Shown: one piece after another, positions 9,787 through 19,768 of the stretch
How positions within the stretch are numbered: position 1 is the stretch's first letter
Layout: the number at the start of each line of letters is the position of its first letter
Assembly (NCBI GenBank): GCA_963995505.1
Contig: OZ023182.1
Span: 9,912,707-9,976,706, forward strand
Source: Hypericum androsaemum
Lineage: Eukaryota > Streptophyta > Magnoliopsida > Malpighiales > Hypericaceae
Reading direction: 5' to 3'
Length of the DNA: 64,000 nucleotides
Notes under the pieces: generated by a model
What the model was told of the DNA's origin: nothing
What the model saw: the letters and a program-made list of their open reading frames with translations, nothing else
Database searches by the model: none
Program-made: the position numbers and the translations under genes

Positions 9787-12700
9787 ATCAACACTGTTAA
9801 GTATTTTAGATAAATAGTCCTTGCGTTTGGTGGGATCTTCGATTTCATTTGCCATGGCGAGTAAAAACTCTTGGTCTTTAGTCAAAACACATATACTGTG
9901 TTCCGAATCAGACGAAGATGAAGAATGGATAAGTTCATCTAATTGGTCAGAGTCTTCCGAGACTGAGTCAGGGTCGGAAGAAGAATCGTTAATCAGAAGG
10001 GCGGATATTTGGGCAATGATATCAGGGTCAATGTTTAAGGCATGAAGTTTTGTGTGTATGCGACAGTGCCGGGCGATGTGTCCTTTTTTGCCACACTTGT
10101 GACAAATAGTATCCTTGAAGCGGTCATCCGTTGGCGGACGATCACGTCTATAGGACTTCTTTTTGTCGTTGTCTGGAAAACGTCTTGAAAAGCGTTTTTT
10201 AAGGTGAGAGTCCTTATTACGCTTGTCAGGTCGTTTGTAATAGGAAGATCTTTTATGATGAGAAGGCTTGGATGAGGAAGGGCAATTGCAATTCTTGGAA
10301 TCAGGAACTCGAGAAATATCAAACTGTTGACAAAACGATCCAAGTTCTTGTTTCGTTTGCCTTAACTCACGCTTGATATTTTTCTGTAACTTTAAATCTT
10401 GACAGATTTGGAGTCCCTGTTGTTGTGTTATGCTGATGAGCTCACCATAGGTAACTGCTGCATAGTTAATAGGGGTTCCATGGGAGGCTTTAAGAGTTCG
10501 TCTGACCTTTTCACCTAGCATGAACGGAAGACCATCAATGAGCTTTTCTTTCCAGAAAGGCTGATTTGAATCTTCGCGAAGCATTACCCTGGTGAGGAAG
10601 GTGTTTTTATAATGCTGAAAATCACTCAACTTGTGACATTTCAAGTTGGAGAGAAGTTCGGCATTTTTATCTTTAAGGTGAGACGAATCACCGATGAAAT
10701 GAAGTGATATGGCAAAGATAAGAGATGAAACCGCATCTTGGATCGGTTCATTGTTAGGTGAAAGAACTAACGAATGGTTCTCATCACGTTGAAGGCTTTC
10801 TAGGATTTCTTTTTGTTGAGTCTCAGTGAGGTAATAGTCCCACTAACCTTTCAGTTGGCCGGAGAATCCCGAAATGAGAATCTCAGCAATGGATTTATCA
10901 GATATGGTCGTCTGGGTTTTGTAGGCGTTGGCGGCCATGGTCATTTGTTGGAGTAAACTGAGAATGTTATACTCTGTCATGGCATCAATGTTCCATTCGT
11001 AAATGGAATTAGCATTGAACTTAGCCTGGTTTAGGGTACTGGGCTTTTGTTCTATGGCAATGTCTGGACCCGGAACAGGGATGGACTGTTGGGGCCAGTG
11101 AAGACGATGGATCATGGGGGTGGTAGATGAGGAAGATGATCGGTTGGATTCAGAATCGGAATCTTTGTCAAGGGTGTGGATGGTGTTGGGTTGCGTGTGA
11201 GGAGTATCAGGGGCGATGAGAGGAGAGGGAGGGGTGAGATCAATACTGGATATTTGCCTTCGCAAAATATCAGCAAAATCTCTGTTTTCCTGGATTTGGC
11301 GTGTGGTTGTTTGGGAGACCTTAAAAGGTCTAAAAATGGGTTGTTGTGGTTTAGATACAGGTGGAGGGTCAGGAATAGACGATGATAGGTCTTGAGAAGA
11401 TGGGAGATGTCCTTCAATGCGTTCCAGTTGTTTTCCTATAGTACTCAGGTGAGTATTACAGAAATTGTTCTGGGCAATTATACGTTTTGAATTTAAAAGG
11501 ACGTCATCTGTTGGGGTCTTGTAGGGAGCGGCTTCTATGGGATTATTGGCAATATTGAGATTAATTTGTCTCAGAGGGGGGTGAGGGGATGATATTGTTT
11601 CACCATTCGTGGTATCCCATTGTTCGCGATGACGTTGGGCACGAGTGATGGGATTTGCAGTTTGGGTCTTGGAGTTATAACTGTCAATCATCTCTTGTAT
11701 ACAAGTAGGCATTAAGAATTGTTCGAACCAGTCAAAAAATAAGATCTGGCAACGATATTCTGTAATCCACTCATAATAAGAGGTTTGAACTCCATCACGT
11801 TCAGGTTTTAAAAAGTTCCGAAAGAACCATTTGACCTTTCTTTGGTTATGAGGGGCGTTGAAATCAGATCGGAGAAAATTCTTATCGATCTCGAAGGGGG
11901 CTTCAAGAACGTTAAGTTCATTCCGATATTGTTGATTTTCTGTGATTTGGCTTGGGGTAGGGGAAGAGGGAGGAGACTCTTCTTCCACAGGGGCTTTATT
12001 TTGTGTATAAACAGGGTGTGGGATTTGGGATCTATAGTTGATATGGTGGAGTGTGGGGTTGGGTATATCTGATGTTGAGAACCTTGGTTTGTCAGGTAGG
12101 TGGATAACAGATGGGAGATGGTTGGGGGCTCTCATCGATGAAGATGTGCTTTCACAGCGAGAAAGGGAGGGGGTCCCTGTAAATCTCGAGCTCGTAGCAC
12201 GATTGAACGATATTCCGACAGTACCACCAGAATAACGGTTGATACGTGAAATATCATTACTGGGTTGGGCTTCAGGCATTTGAGTCTCAGATTGGTCTAA
12301 ACCTTCTAAGATCCATTCGTCAGGAAGGGTTACATCCTTCCATTGGATGGCTTTAGGTGTGACGGTGTTGGCGCGTGTGAAATCAGTTTGCAATAAAACG
12401 GTTTGGCCTTTGGTGGATTGAAAACGATGCTTTGTTGCAAACGCAGAAATCATGGCTTTATAATGGACTTTAAAACTTAAGGAAATATTCACGGTACCAT
12501 GCATTAGGGCATAATTAAAAGTTTTCAATTGGAGAGTTAGAGCATGAAGAATGTTAGGATCTCGTAAGGATAAAGTGAGATTGGGATGGCAATCAAAAGA
12601 TAAAGGGCCACCGGCGAGACTGGACTCGACGGAGCTCATAAGGGAGTCTTTAAAACGGAGATGTCTTGCATCTCGTAAGATAGCAAGGATAGATGCGTCA

Positions 12701-12945
12701 AGACCGGCAATAGTCAGGGGTATAATACCAACCTGGACTAGACCGATATGAATGAAATTAAAACCTTTTTTGCTATGATTTTGAAGAGAATCTTTTGACA
12801 ATAGTTGAAAAGTTTCAATGGGTTTAGAAACCGACATGGAATGCTCTTCTTGTTTGATAACATAATCATGCTTTAAAAATGGGTTTTTTGAAACGTGATA
12901 AATATCATGCTTTGAAATCTTTGGAAGTTTCCAGTTATCAATGCA
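9787..12945 (-). repeat. Right arm of 3,159-bp viral inverted repeat
   Basis: Reverse complement of 6585-9743. The outer end (12945/12946) does not coincide with a viral feature: four bases of unexplained sequence connect it to a truncated primer-binding site. Confidence 0.95.
9787..12945 (-). pseudogene. Endogenous caulimovirid ORF1, copy 2 (N-terminus deleted, 3' truncated)
   Basis: Movement-protein and capsid part of ORF1 on the minus strand. It lacks the leader and the first 43 codons that copy 1 has; the longest in-frame start is the ATG at 12835-12837. The same in-frame TAG as in copy 1 lies at 10843-10845. The zinc knuckle is at 10063-10104. It carries one amino-acid change in the movement region (Gly for Ser) and one in the capsid region (Val for Leu) relative to copy 1. 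There is no protease or polymerase. It lies directly downstream of the copy 3 promoter region, in the same orientation. Confidence 0.85.
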
Positions 12946-12949
12946 GCAA

Positions 12950-12968
12950 TGATACCAAAATACGCGAT
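12950..12968 (-). promoter_or_regulatory. Truncated viral primer-binding site, copy 2 side
   Basis: The minus strand reads ATCGCGTATTTTGGTATCA, identical to 6046-6064, and then breaks off. Only 8 of about 14 primer-binding bases remain. Leader and ORF1 start (about 520 bp relative to copy 1) are missing between this point and 12945. Confidence 0.8.
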
Positions 12969-12977
12969 GCGGAACAG

Positions 12978-13139
12978 GATACTATTTGAAGTAAGCATAA
13001 ACTTTAAGAAATTACAATATGAAGATAAGCTTTAAAACTAGTAACAGAGATAAGCAATGATACTATTTGAAGTAAGCATAAACTTTAAGAAATTACAATA
13101 TGAAGATAAGCTTTAAAACTAGTAACAGAGATAAGTAAT
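12978..13139. repeat. 81-bp tandem duplication in viral intergenic region
   Basis: Two units, 12978-13058 and 13059-13139, differ at one position (CAAT against TAAT near the end). On the minus strand they lie between the viral TATA box and the primer-binding site, in the transcribed leader/terminal-redundancy region. Confidence 0.9.
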
Positions 13140-13254
13140 GAACAATAAGGAGGGAGAGGATTACAGTGGAAGTCCGGAGAGAGGAGTGGAGCTCTGGTGA
13201 CTATGGGCAACTATCCAACTAAAATACACTCTACCTGATAGCAATAAGGAGGGT

Positions 13255-13266
13255 TCTATATATAGG
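13255..13266 (-). promoter_or_regulatory. Viral pregenomic-RNA promoter TATA box (candidate)
   Basis: The minus strand reads CCTATATATAGAA about 340 bp beyond the ORF2 stop and about 300 bp before the primer-binding site. Caulimovirids keep their 35S-type promoter in this position. Transcription would run to lower coordinates, into copy 2 and then copy 1. Activity is not shown by sequence alone. Confidence 0.6.
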
Positions 13267-13325
13267 GGGGGAAAGTGGCATTGAGGCAGGAGGAATCTTT
13301 CCTGTTTGCCTGCTGTCTGCTTTGT

Positions 13326-13459
13326 GCTTTCGGTGGCTAGGGTCCACCTCGTGCGTTGCTTCATCTTGTGACTTTGCTTTCGGTGGCTGGGGTCCACCTC
13401 GTGCGTTGATTCGTCTTGTGACTATCTTTCGGTGGCTGGGGTCCATTTTTGTTATGGCA
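13326..13459. repeat. 49-50 bp tandem repeat upstream of viral TATA box
   Basis: Units start at 13326, 13376 and 13425, each beginning CTTTCGGTGGCT, about 2.5 copies in all. On the minus strand they sit roughly 60-200 bp upstream of the TATA box, where viral promoters keep enhancer-like repeats. The open frames here follow the repeat period and are not genes. Confidence 0.75.
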
Positions 13460-13517
13460 GGAATAAATCCTGTGAATCCATGGGAAATACGTATAATGGT
13501 ACGTATGATTTTGTAGT

Positions 13518-13590
13518 AGCCTTTGTGGTATGAAGTCGTTGAAGCCGTTGTGGTATGAAGTCGTTGAAGCCGTTGTGGTGAGAAGTCTTT
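13518..13590. repeat. 26-bp tandem repeat after ORF2
   Basis: TGTGGTATGAAGTCGTTGAA occurs twice followed by a partial third unit, just past the ORF2 stop. Confidence 0.7.
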
Positions 13591-13601
13591 GGAGAGTTTG
13601 T

Positions 13602-15005
13602 TCAGGGGAGGCCGAAGAAGCCGGCTCCATCATCTTCATCGAGGGAGATGAAGGGCTCATCCTCGTCTTCTCCTTCCGTTGCGCAGGGCGATGAAGAGGC
13701 GTTGGAATGGGTCTTTGTTACTTGGCTCATTATGGCAAAGTAATCCTTCTCTGTGCTGGCTGATGCCAGCATTGCCTGGATCTTCGCCTTCTGGGCCAGA
13801 AACTGTGCGATACTGTTGTCAATGGCGGTGTGCTTTGATTTTCCGACGGCGTTGTCTTTGAACCATTTGAGAACTATTTCTGTGGTCAGTTTCTCTTCCG
13901 CTCGGAAGGCGTTCCACCATTTTACCTTGAAGCGGCGGACTAACATATTGACATCAGTCCGATCGTCATAAGGGGTAAATTCATAGTGCCAGGTGCATAC
14001 CCATGGAAGGTAGAACTTGGCGCAAAATAATAACAATGGGCCAAATGGCTTTTCAATGGCCGAAGGGTTGTAGCGGGCTTTGAAAAGGTTGTAGCATCCA
14101 AGAACGTCATCCGTAAGGATGGTTAAGGAACAACCATAATAACTCCACCAGGTAAGGAACCATAATGGAAGATTGAGACAATCAAATGGCTGTCTGAAAT
14201 AGAACAGCCATGTGTGGGTCATTTTAGCGTTTTGGTTCAAGAAAGCATTGAACCAGGCATTTTGGTAGTCCCAGTAGCTGTATAGGGTGCTATGGGTGGT
14301 GTTTGGGGTCAGTGGTAGATGCTTTGGTTTGTACAAGGGTTGTCCTTGTAAGGATGTCCATTGCGATGGATGTATGACTTTAGCAATTTGGCAGGTTGAA
14401 TAGGCTGGGGAGGCTTTATCTGTGTTGCTATAGAAATGCCTGACTTTGATGGAGTCAGTGTGTTCTAATATGGCAGCATAGTAGGCTTGTGTTTTGGCTA
14501 TGTCTGAGGGGATAGAGTGTTGGCCAGGAGGGAAAGTTCTTGCGGCGGCAATAGTTGGGTCGTTTTGGTTGTAATCTCGTTCAACAAACACAAGAGATTG
14601 GGTTTGGGGTTTGTGGTAATAAACAGCTCTTGGTTGGTTACGGGGAAGAGGTTGGGTTTGAGAAACGATTGTATGGCTAACGTTAGGGGAGGTCATTTGG
14701 GTGTTGGTTGTTGGGGCTTGGGAATTCTTGGAGAGGCGTTGGAAGACCTCAACAAATTCAGTCGGGTAAACTGGATTGTTTTAGAGTTCAATTAACCATT
14801 TTTGCACTTCAGTGCTGCTTTCGGATCCCCTGCGAAGGGCAAGGGGAAGTTCTTTATGTTCGTCATCTTCAGTAATAGCGGCCCAAGTTCGGGCTGGCGT
14901 TGAGGAGGATGAGGCAGCTGTCTTTGAGGAGGATGAGGTAGCTGGCTTTGAGGAGGATGAGGCAATACTTTTGGCTTTGCTCCCTTGGGAGCTTTTTGGT
15001 GGCAT
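13602..15005 (-). pseudogene. Endogenous caulimovirid ORF2, copy 3 (one in-frame stop)
   Basis: The ATG at 15003-15005 lies 6 bases downstream of the ORF1 stop. A Ser/Ala/Lys-rich N-terminus comes first, then an in-frame TAA at 14781-14783 after 74 codons. The same frame then runs to a stop at 13602; the longest piece after the break starts at 14696 (364 codons). Full span is about 467 codons. The middle is rich in Trp, Tyr and Phe (around 14100-14260) and the C-terminus is acidic. A second ORF of unknown function downstream of the polymerase is typical of florendoviruses. I recognise no domain. A piece of this ORF is duplicated at 5755-6047. Confidence 0.75.
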
Positions 15006-15011
15006 AACTGG

Positions 15012-18000
15012 CTACCTATTTGTCAAAAACTCTCGCGTTAGGAAATCAGGTAGGGAATTGCTTTCTCCTTTAATGTATTCAATGTCAAAATCAAAAATAC
15101 TTAAAATAGCTTGCCAGCGAGCAAATATGTGCTTGGAGGCAATATTTTGAACATCTTTTTGAAGAATATCTTTAGCCGCTTGGGCATCTATACGTAATAA
15201 AAACTTTTGGTTTAAAAGATCACTTTGAAACTTTGTAATACATAATACAATGCTCAAAATCTCTTTTTTGATTGTTGGATACTTGCGCTGAGTATCATTC
15301 CAATGTGCTGAAGTGAATGATATGATATGTTCATGATCATGGGGGCGTTGTTTCAATATGCCACCGTAACCTAAATCTGAGGCATCAGTTTCAACTATCT
15401 TGAAAGCAGATGGATCAGCTAAATGTAAACAAGGAATGCTTTGAACTTGACTTTTAATGCGTTGGATTATACTAGTATGAATATCTGTCCATGGCGTAGG
15501 GTTCTTTTTAAGCCTATCATGTAAAGGTTTTATGATGCGGTTGATGTTGGGAAAGAATTCTAAAACATAGTTTAGAGATCCAAGAAAACGTTGGAGTTGA
15601 GTTTTGTCCAAGATTTTGTCAGAAAATTTGGACGCAAAAGTAATGGAGCGTTCGATTGGGGTAATCGTCCCTTGGTGGATGTAATGACCAAGAAAACGAA
15701 TTCTTGTTTGGAACAAAACGATTTTGTTTTGGGACAAAACAAGACCATTTTTCTTTACGACATTATAAAAAGCATGTAAATGTTTGAAATGTTGTTCAAT
15801 TGATTGGGAATGGATCAAAACGTCGTCAATATAGACTATGCAGAAAGATGAAAATGATGCAAATATGTCATTCATGACGTTTTGAAATTCGCTTGGGGCA
15901 TTTTTTAAACCGAATGGCATAACGTTCCATTCATACTGGCCAAAAGGAACAGTGAATGCAGTCTTATACCGATCCTTTGGATGAATCTGTATTTGCCAAA
16001 ATCCAGATTTCATATCAAATTTTGAAAAGATGAAAGAGTTATGAAGGCGATTGAGTAAGTCTTTTTTGTTGGGAATTGGATACCAGATCCATTGTAAAAC
16101 AGCGTTCAAAGGTTTGTAATTGATAACGAGGCGAGGAACACCTCTTTCAATTTCAGAGTTTTTAACAACATAAAATGCTGCACAACTCCAAGGTGATTTT
16201 GATTTAGAAATCAATCCCTTGTTTTCTAAATCATTGATTTCTTTTCTACAAAATTCAACCATTTCAAAGTTCATCTGAATTGGTCGGGCTTTTGTAGGTA
16301 TTTGGCGTTCTGAAAACGTTGATTCATAGGGAAGTTCAACCACGTGCTTCTTGCGATCCCAGAAAGCAGTAGGCAAATCAGAACACAAATTAGTTTGAAG
16401 TTTATTTTTAAAACAAACAATTTGGTTTTGAAGAGCGAGATCTTCAAGTTGTGTTGAAATTCGTTGCAAATGAATATGATGTTTTGTGTCAATAAGATCA
16501 TGTTCTTTGGAAGAAATTAATGAGTTTATGTGACGTTGTTTTAATAAGTGTAATTCTCGTGTTGTTGGTTTTTGTAAAAACGGGAAAAACAATGTTTTGG
16601 AAGTTGGTTTTTAAATTTTAAAAATAATACCATCATGGTTAACTGTGTAAGGGGTGATTAAGTTGATAAAAGGTGTTCCAATAATGACAGTATGGTTCAT
16701 ATTGGAAACGAGTAAAAATGTAGTTTTGATGCTAGTGTCATTGTTTTTGATAAAAGCATCAGTTTTCTGTGTGATCAACATTTTTGAATTGTTGGCAGCA
16801 GAAAGTTTTTCATGTGTACGATGTAAAAAGCGTTTAGGCACTAAACCATCTTTGATGCAATTTAAATCAGCACCCGTATCAAATAAGGCAATAGTATTAA
16901 GTTGGAAATCATCAGAAAATTTGATAATAATTTTAATGAGGTACTTTCGAGAAGTGACCTGTTTCAAAACATGTAAAAATTCATTGGAATCAGGTTGAAG
17001 CGGGAAATCATCATCTGAGTCGCTGGAGTTTGGATCGATAGGCTGTTTGGTTAAAAGGTTTTGGAGGACAGTACTGGTTTCCTGTTGCTGTAAACGTAAA
17101 TCTTTGAGCTCAGTTTTAATGAGCTTGATTTCCGTTTGTAGCTCTGGAATGGTGGGGATATTAGACTTCTGAACTTGCTTCTTTTGAAGGATGCGAGTCA
17201 GATCATAAGTCTTTGGAGGGATGGTGATGGAAGTTGAAGGGCCTTCATCAACACTGTTAAGTATTTTAGATAAATAGTCCTTGCGTTTGGTGGGATCTTC
17301 GATTTCATTTGCCATGGCGAGTAAAAACTCTTGGTCTTTAGTCAAAACACATATACTCTGTTCCGAATCAGACGAAGATGAAGAATGGATAAGTTCATCT
17401 AATTGGTCAGAGTCTTCCGAGACTGAGTCAGGGTCGGAAGAAGAATCGTTAATCAGAAGGGCGGATATTTGGGCAATGATATCAGGGTCAATGTTTTCGG
17501 CATGAAGTTTTGTGTGTATGCGACAGTGCCGGGCGATGTGTCCTTTTTTGCCACACTTGTGACAAATAGTATCCTTGAAGCGGTCATCCGTTGGCGGACG
17601 ATCACGTCTATAGGACTTCTTTTTGTCGTTGTCTGGAAAACGTCTTGAAAAGCGTTTTTTAAGGTGAGAGTCCTTATTACGCTTGTCAGGTCGTTTGTAA
17701 TAGGAAGATCTTTTATGATGAGAAGGCTTGGATGAGGAAGGGCAATTGCAATTCTTGGAATCAGGAACTCGAGAAATATCAAACTGTTGACAAAACGATC
17801 CAAGTTCTTGTTTCGTTTGCCTTAACTCACGCTTGATATTTTTCTGTAACTTTAAATCTTGACAGATTTGGAGTCCCTGTTGTTGTGTTATGCTGATGAG
17901 CTCACCATAGGTAAGTGCTGCATAGTTAATAGGGGTTCCATGGGAGGCTTTAAGAGTTCGTCTGACCTTTTCACCTAGCATGAACGGAAGACCATCAATG

Positions 18001-19120
18001 AGCTTTTCTTTCCAGAAAGGCTGATTTGAATCTTCGCGAAGCATTACCCTGGTGAGGAAGGTGTTTTTATAATGCTGAAAATCACTCAACTTGTGACATT
18101 TCAAGTTGGAGAGAAGTTCGGCATTTTTATCTTTAAGGTGAGACGAATCACCGATGAAATGAAGTGATATGGCAAAGATAAGAGATGAAACCGCATCTTG
18201 GATCGGTTCATTGTTAGGTGAAAGAACTAACGAATGGTTCTCATCACGTTGAAGGCTTTCTAGGATTTCTTTTTGTTGAGTCTCAGTGAGGTAATAGTCC
18301 CACCAACCTTTCAGTTGGCCGGAGAATCCCGAAATGAGAATCTCAGCAATGGATTTATCAGATATGGTCGTCTGGGTTTTGTAGGCGTTGGCGGCCATGG
18401 TCATTTGTTGGAGTAAACTGAGAATGTTATACTCTGTCATGGCATCAATGTTCCATTCGTAAATGGAATTAGCATTGAACTTAGCCTGGTTTAGGGTACT
18501 GGGCTTTTGTTCTATGGCAATGTCTGGACCCGGAACAGGGATGGACTGTTGGGGCCAGTGAAGACGATGGATCATGGGGGTGGTAGATGAGGAAGATGAT
18601 CGGTTGGATTCAGAATCGGAATCTTTGTCAAGGGTGTGGATGGTGTTGGGTTGCGTGTGAGGAGTATCAGGGGCGATGAGAGGAGAGGGAGGGGTGAGAT
18701 CAATACTGGATATTTGCCTTCGCAAAATATCAGCAAAATCTCTGTTTTCCTGGATTTGGCGTGTGGTTGTTTGGGAGACCTTAAAAGGTCTAAAAATGGG
18801 TTGTTGTGGTTTAGATACAGGTGGAGGGTCAGGAATAGACGATGATAGGTCTTGAGAAGATGGGAGATGTCCTTCAATGCGTTCCAGTTGTTTTCCTATA
18901 GTACTCAGGTGAGTATTACAGAAATTGTTCTGGGCAATTATACGTTTTGAATTTAAAAGGACGTCATCTGTTGGGGTCTTGTAGGGAGCGGCTTCTATGG
19001 GATTATTGGCAATATTGAGATTAATTTGTCTCAGAGGGGGGTGAGGGGATGATATTGTTTCACCATTCGTGGTATCCCATTGTTCGCGATGACGTTGGGC
19101 ACGAGTGATGGGATTTGCAG
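15012..19120 (-). pseudogene. Endogenous caulimovirid ORF1, copy 3 (capsid, protease, RT, RNase H; 5' truncated)
   Basis: Open from 19120, which corresponds to position 7870 of copy 1, so the movement-protein part is missing. In order: Pro/Ser-rich linker; capsid with zinc knuckle at 17523-17564; aspartic protease motif DTGAD near 16869-16883; in-frame TAA at 16611-16613; reverse transcriptase with YIDD at 15822-15833; RNase H with a TDAS motif; C-terminal stop at 15012-15014. At the site of the shared TAG of copies 1 and 2 this copy has a tryptophan codon. It differs from them at a few capsid residues. The polymerase half lies in the same frame as the capsid half, so the TAA is a single interruption. 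Confidence 0.85.
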
Positions 19121-19135
19121 AGGGGGGTGAGGGGA

Positions 19136-19141
<6 letters not shown>
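19118..19141. repeat. 24-bp templated duplication at viral right junction
   Basis: Bases 19118-19141 repeat 19032-19055 exactly, 86 bp away. The copied piece sits between the end of viral ORF1 and the TA run, with CAG shared at the switch point. Confidence 0.85.

Positions 19142-19181
<40 letters not shown>
19138..19181. repeat. (AT)n microsatellite, right edge of viral insertion
   Basis: About 21 AT units between the viral cluster and the RING1 promoter. They match the TA run on the left side at 5729-5755. Confidence 0.85.
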
Positions 19182-19186
<5 letters not shown>

Positions 19187-19218
19187 ATATAAAAAATAGA
19201 TAAATTGTTTATTATGTT

Positions 19219-19230
19219 CTATAAATATAG
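19219..19230 (+). promoter_or_regulatory. RING1 TATA box (candidate)
   Basis: CTATAAATATAG lies 122 bp upstream of the RING1 ATG and is conserved at about 30825-30840 upstream of RING2. Viral sequence ends about 80 bp upstream of it. Confidence 0.55.
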
Positions 19231-19351
19231 ATGAAGTCCTCGTACTACATTTGACAAGAAACGCATCAATTTTCATCCCCTCCGCTTATCAGTAACCCAT
19301 TAACTTCCATCCCCTCAATAGTTTTACATTCTCTCTCTCACGGAACAGAAG

Positions 19352-19705
19352 ATGGAAACCGTGAATCCATCTTCAGAGATTCATCCATACCGGGGTCGCC
19401 TCGAGGATATGAGCGTCGACATGTACGACGAGTTCATGCCTTTTTCTCCGGCAGTCAATCTGAGCCGGCCGCCTCCTGGCGTGGTGGCCGATCTGCCGTC
19501 GGTTCAGCTGACCCCGAACGACATGGTCAGCTACGTGTGTTCCATATGCACGGAAGATTTCGTCGGCGATGGAGGCGATCGGACGGCTAAGCGTGTTCCG
19601 TGTGGACACGTGTACCACGCGGATTGCATCTCATCGTGGCTCTCCCACTCGGATTCTTGCCCCCTCTGCCGTTCCAGCGTTTCCTCCTCCTCCTCGGGCC
19701 AATAA
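19352..19705 (+). CDS. RING-H2 finger protein (RING1)
   Basis: Single-exon gene of 117 aa. A C3H2C3 RING-H2 domain occupies residues 63-106: C63, C66, C84, H86, H89, C92, C103, C106, with CGHVYH and CPLC. The family usually acts as E3 ubiquitin ligase; substrates cannot be inferred. The N-terminal 60 residues have no recognised domain, and the C-terminus is a Ser-rich tail. I chose the ATG at 19352 because a CT-rich leader and a TATA box precede it and the start is conserved in RING2. It is the first of three tandem paralogues. Its upstream region is now endogenous virus, so expression may differ from RING2. Confidence 0.85.
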   Translation: METVNPSSEIHPYRGRLEDMSVDMYDEFMPFSPAVNLSRPPPGVVADLPSVQLTPNDMVSYVCSICTEDFVGDGGDRTAKRVPCGHVYHADCISSWLSHSDSCPLCRSSVSSSSSGQ

Positions 19706-19768
19706 TTACCTACCGGAGATTTAATTATTATTTTCAGTTAGTAGAGAACCTATAATCAATGATTATTT

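Larger units (their letters stand above)
6456..9789 (+). pseudogene. Endogenous caulimovirid ORF1, copy 1 (movement protein + capsid, 3' truncated)
   Basis: 5' part of the polyprotein of a florendovirus-like endogenous pararetrovirus. I take the ATG at 6456; the frame is open upstream to 6441 but without an ATG. The first 250 or so codons have the profile of a 30K-type cell-to-cell movement protein. A low-complexity, Pro/Ser-rich linker follows, and then the capsid region with a basic stretch (about 9290-9400) and a CX2CX4HX4C zinc knuckle at 9426-9467. An in-frame TAG at 8685-8687 breaks the frame; copy 3 has a tryptophan codon there. Reading then continues in frame to 9789, where the sequence switches into the inverted arm, so protease, reverse transcriptase and RNase H are absent. 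It cannot make a complete polyprotein. Confidence 0.85.

Noticed and set aside
13161..13660. Overlapping open frames of 60-99 codons around the viral promoter
   Set aside because: They follow the 49-bp tandem repeat, whose length lets several frames stay open; start sites fall in the promoter region.
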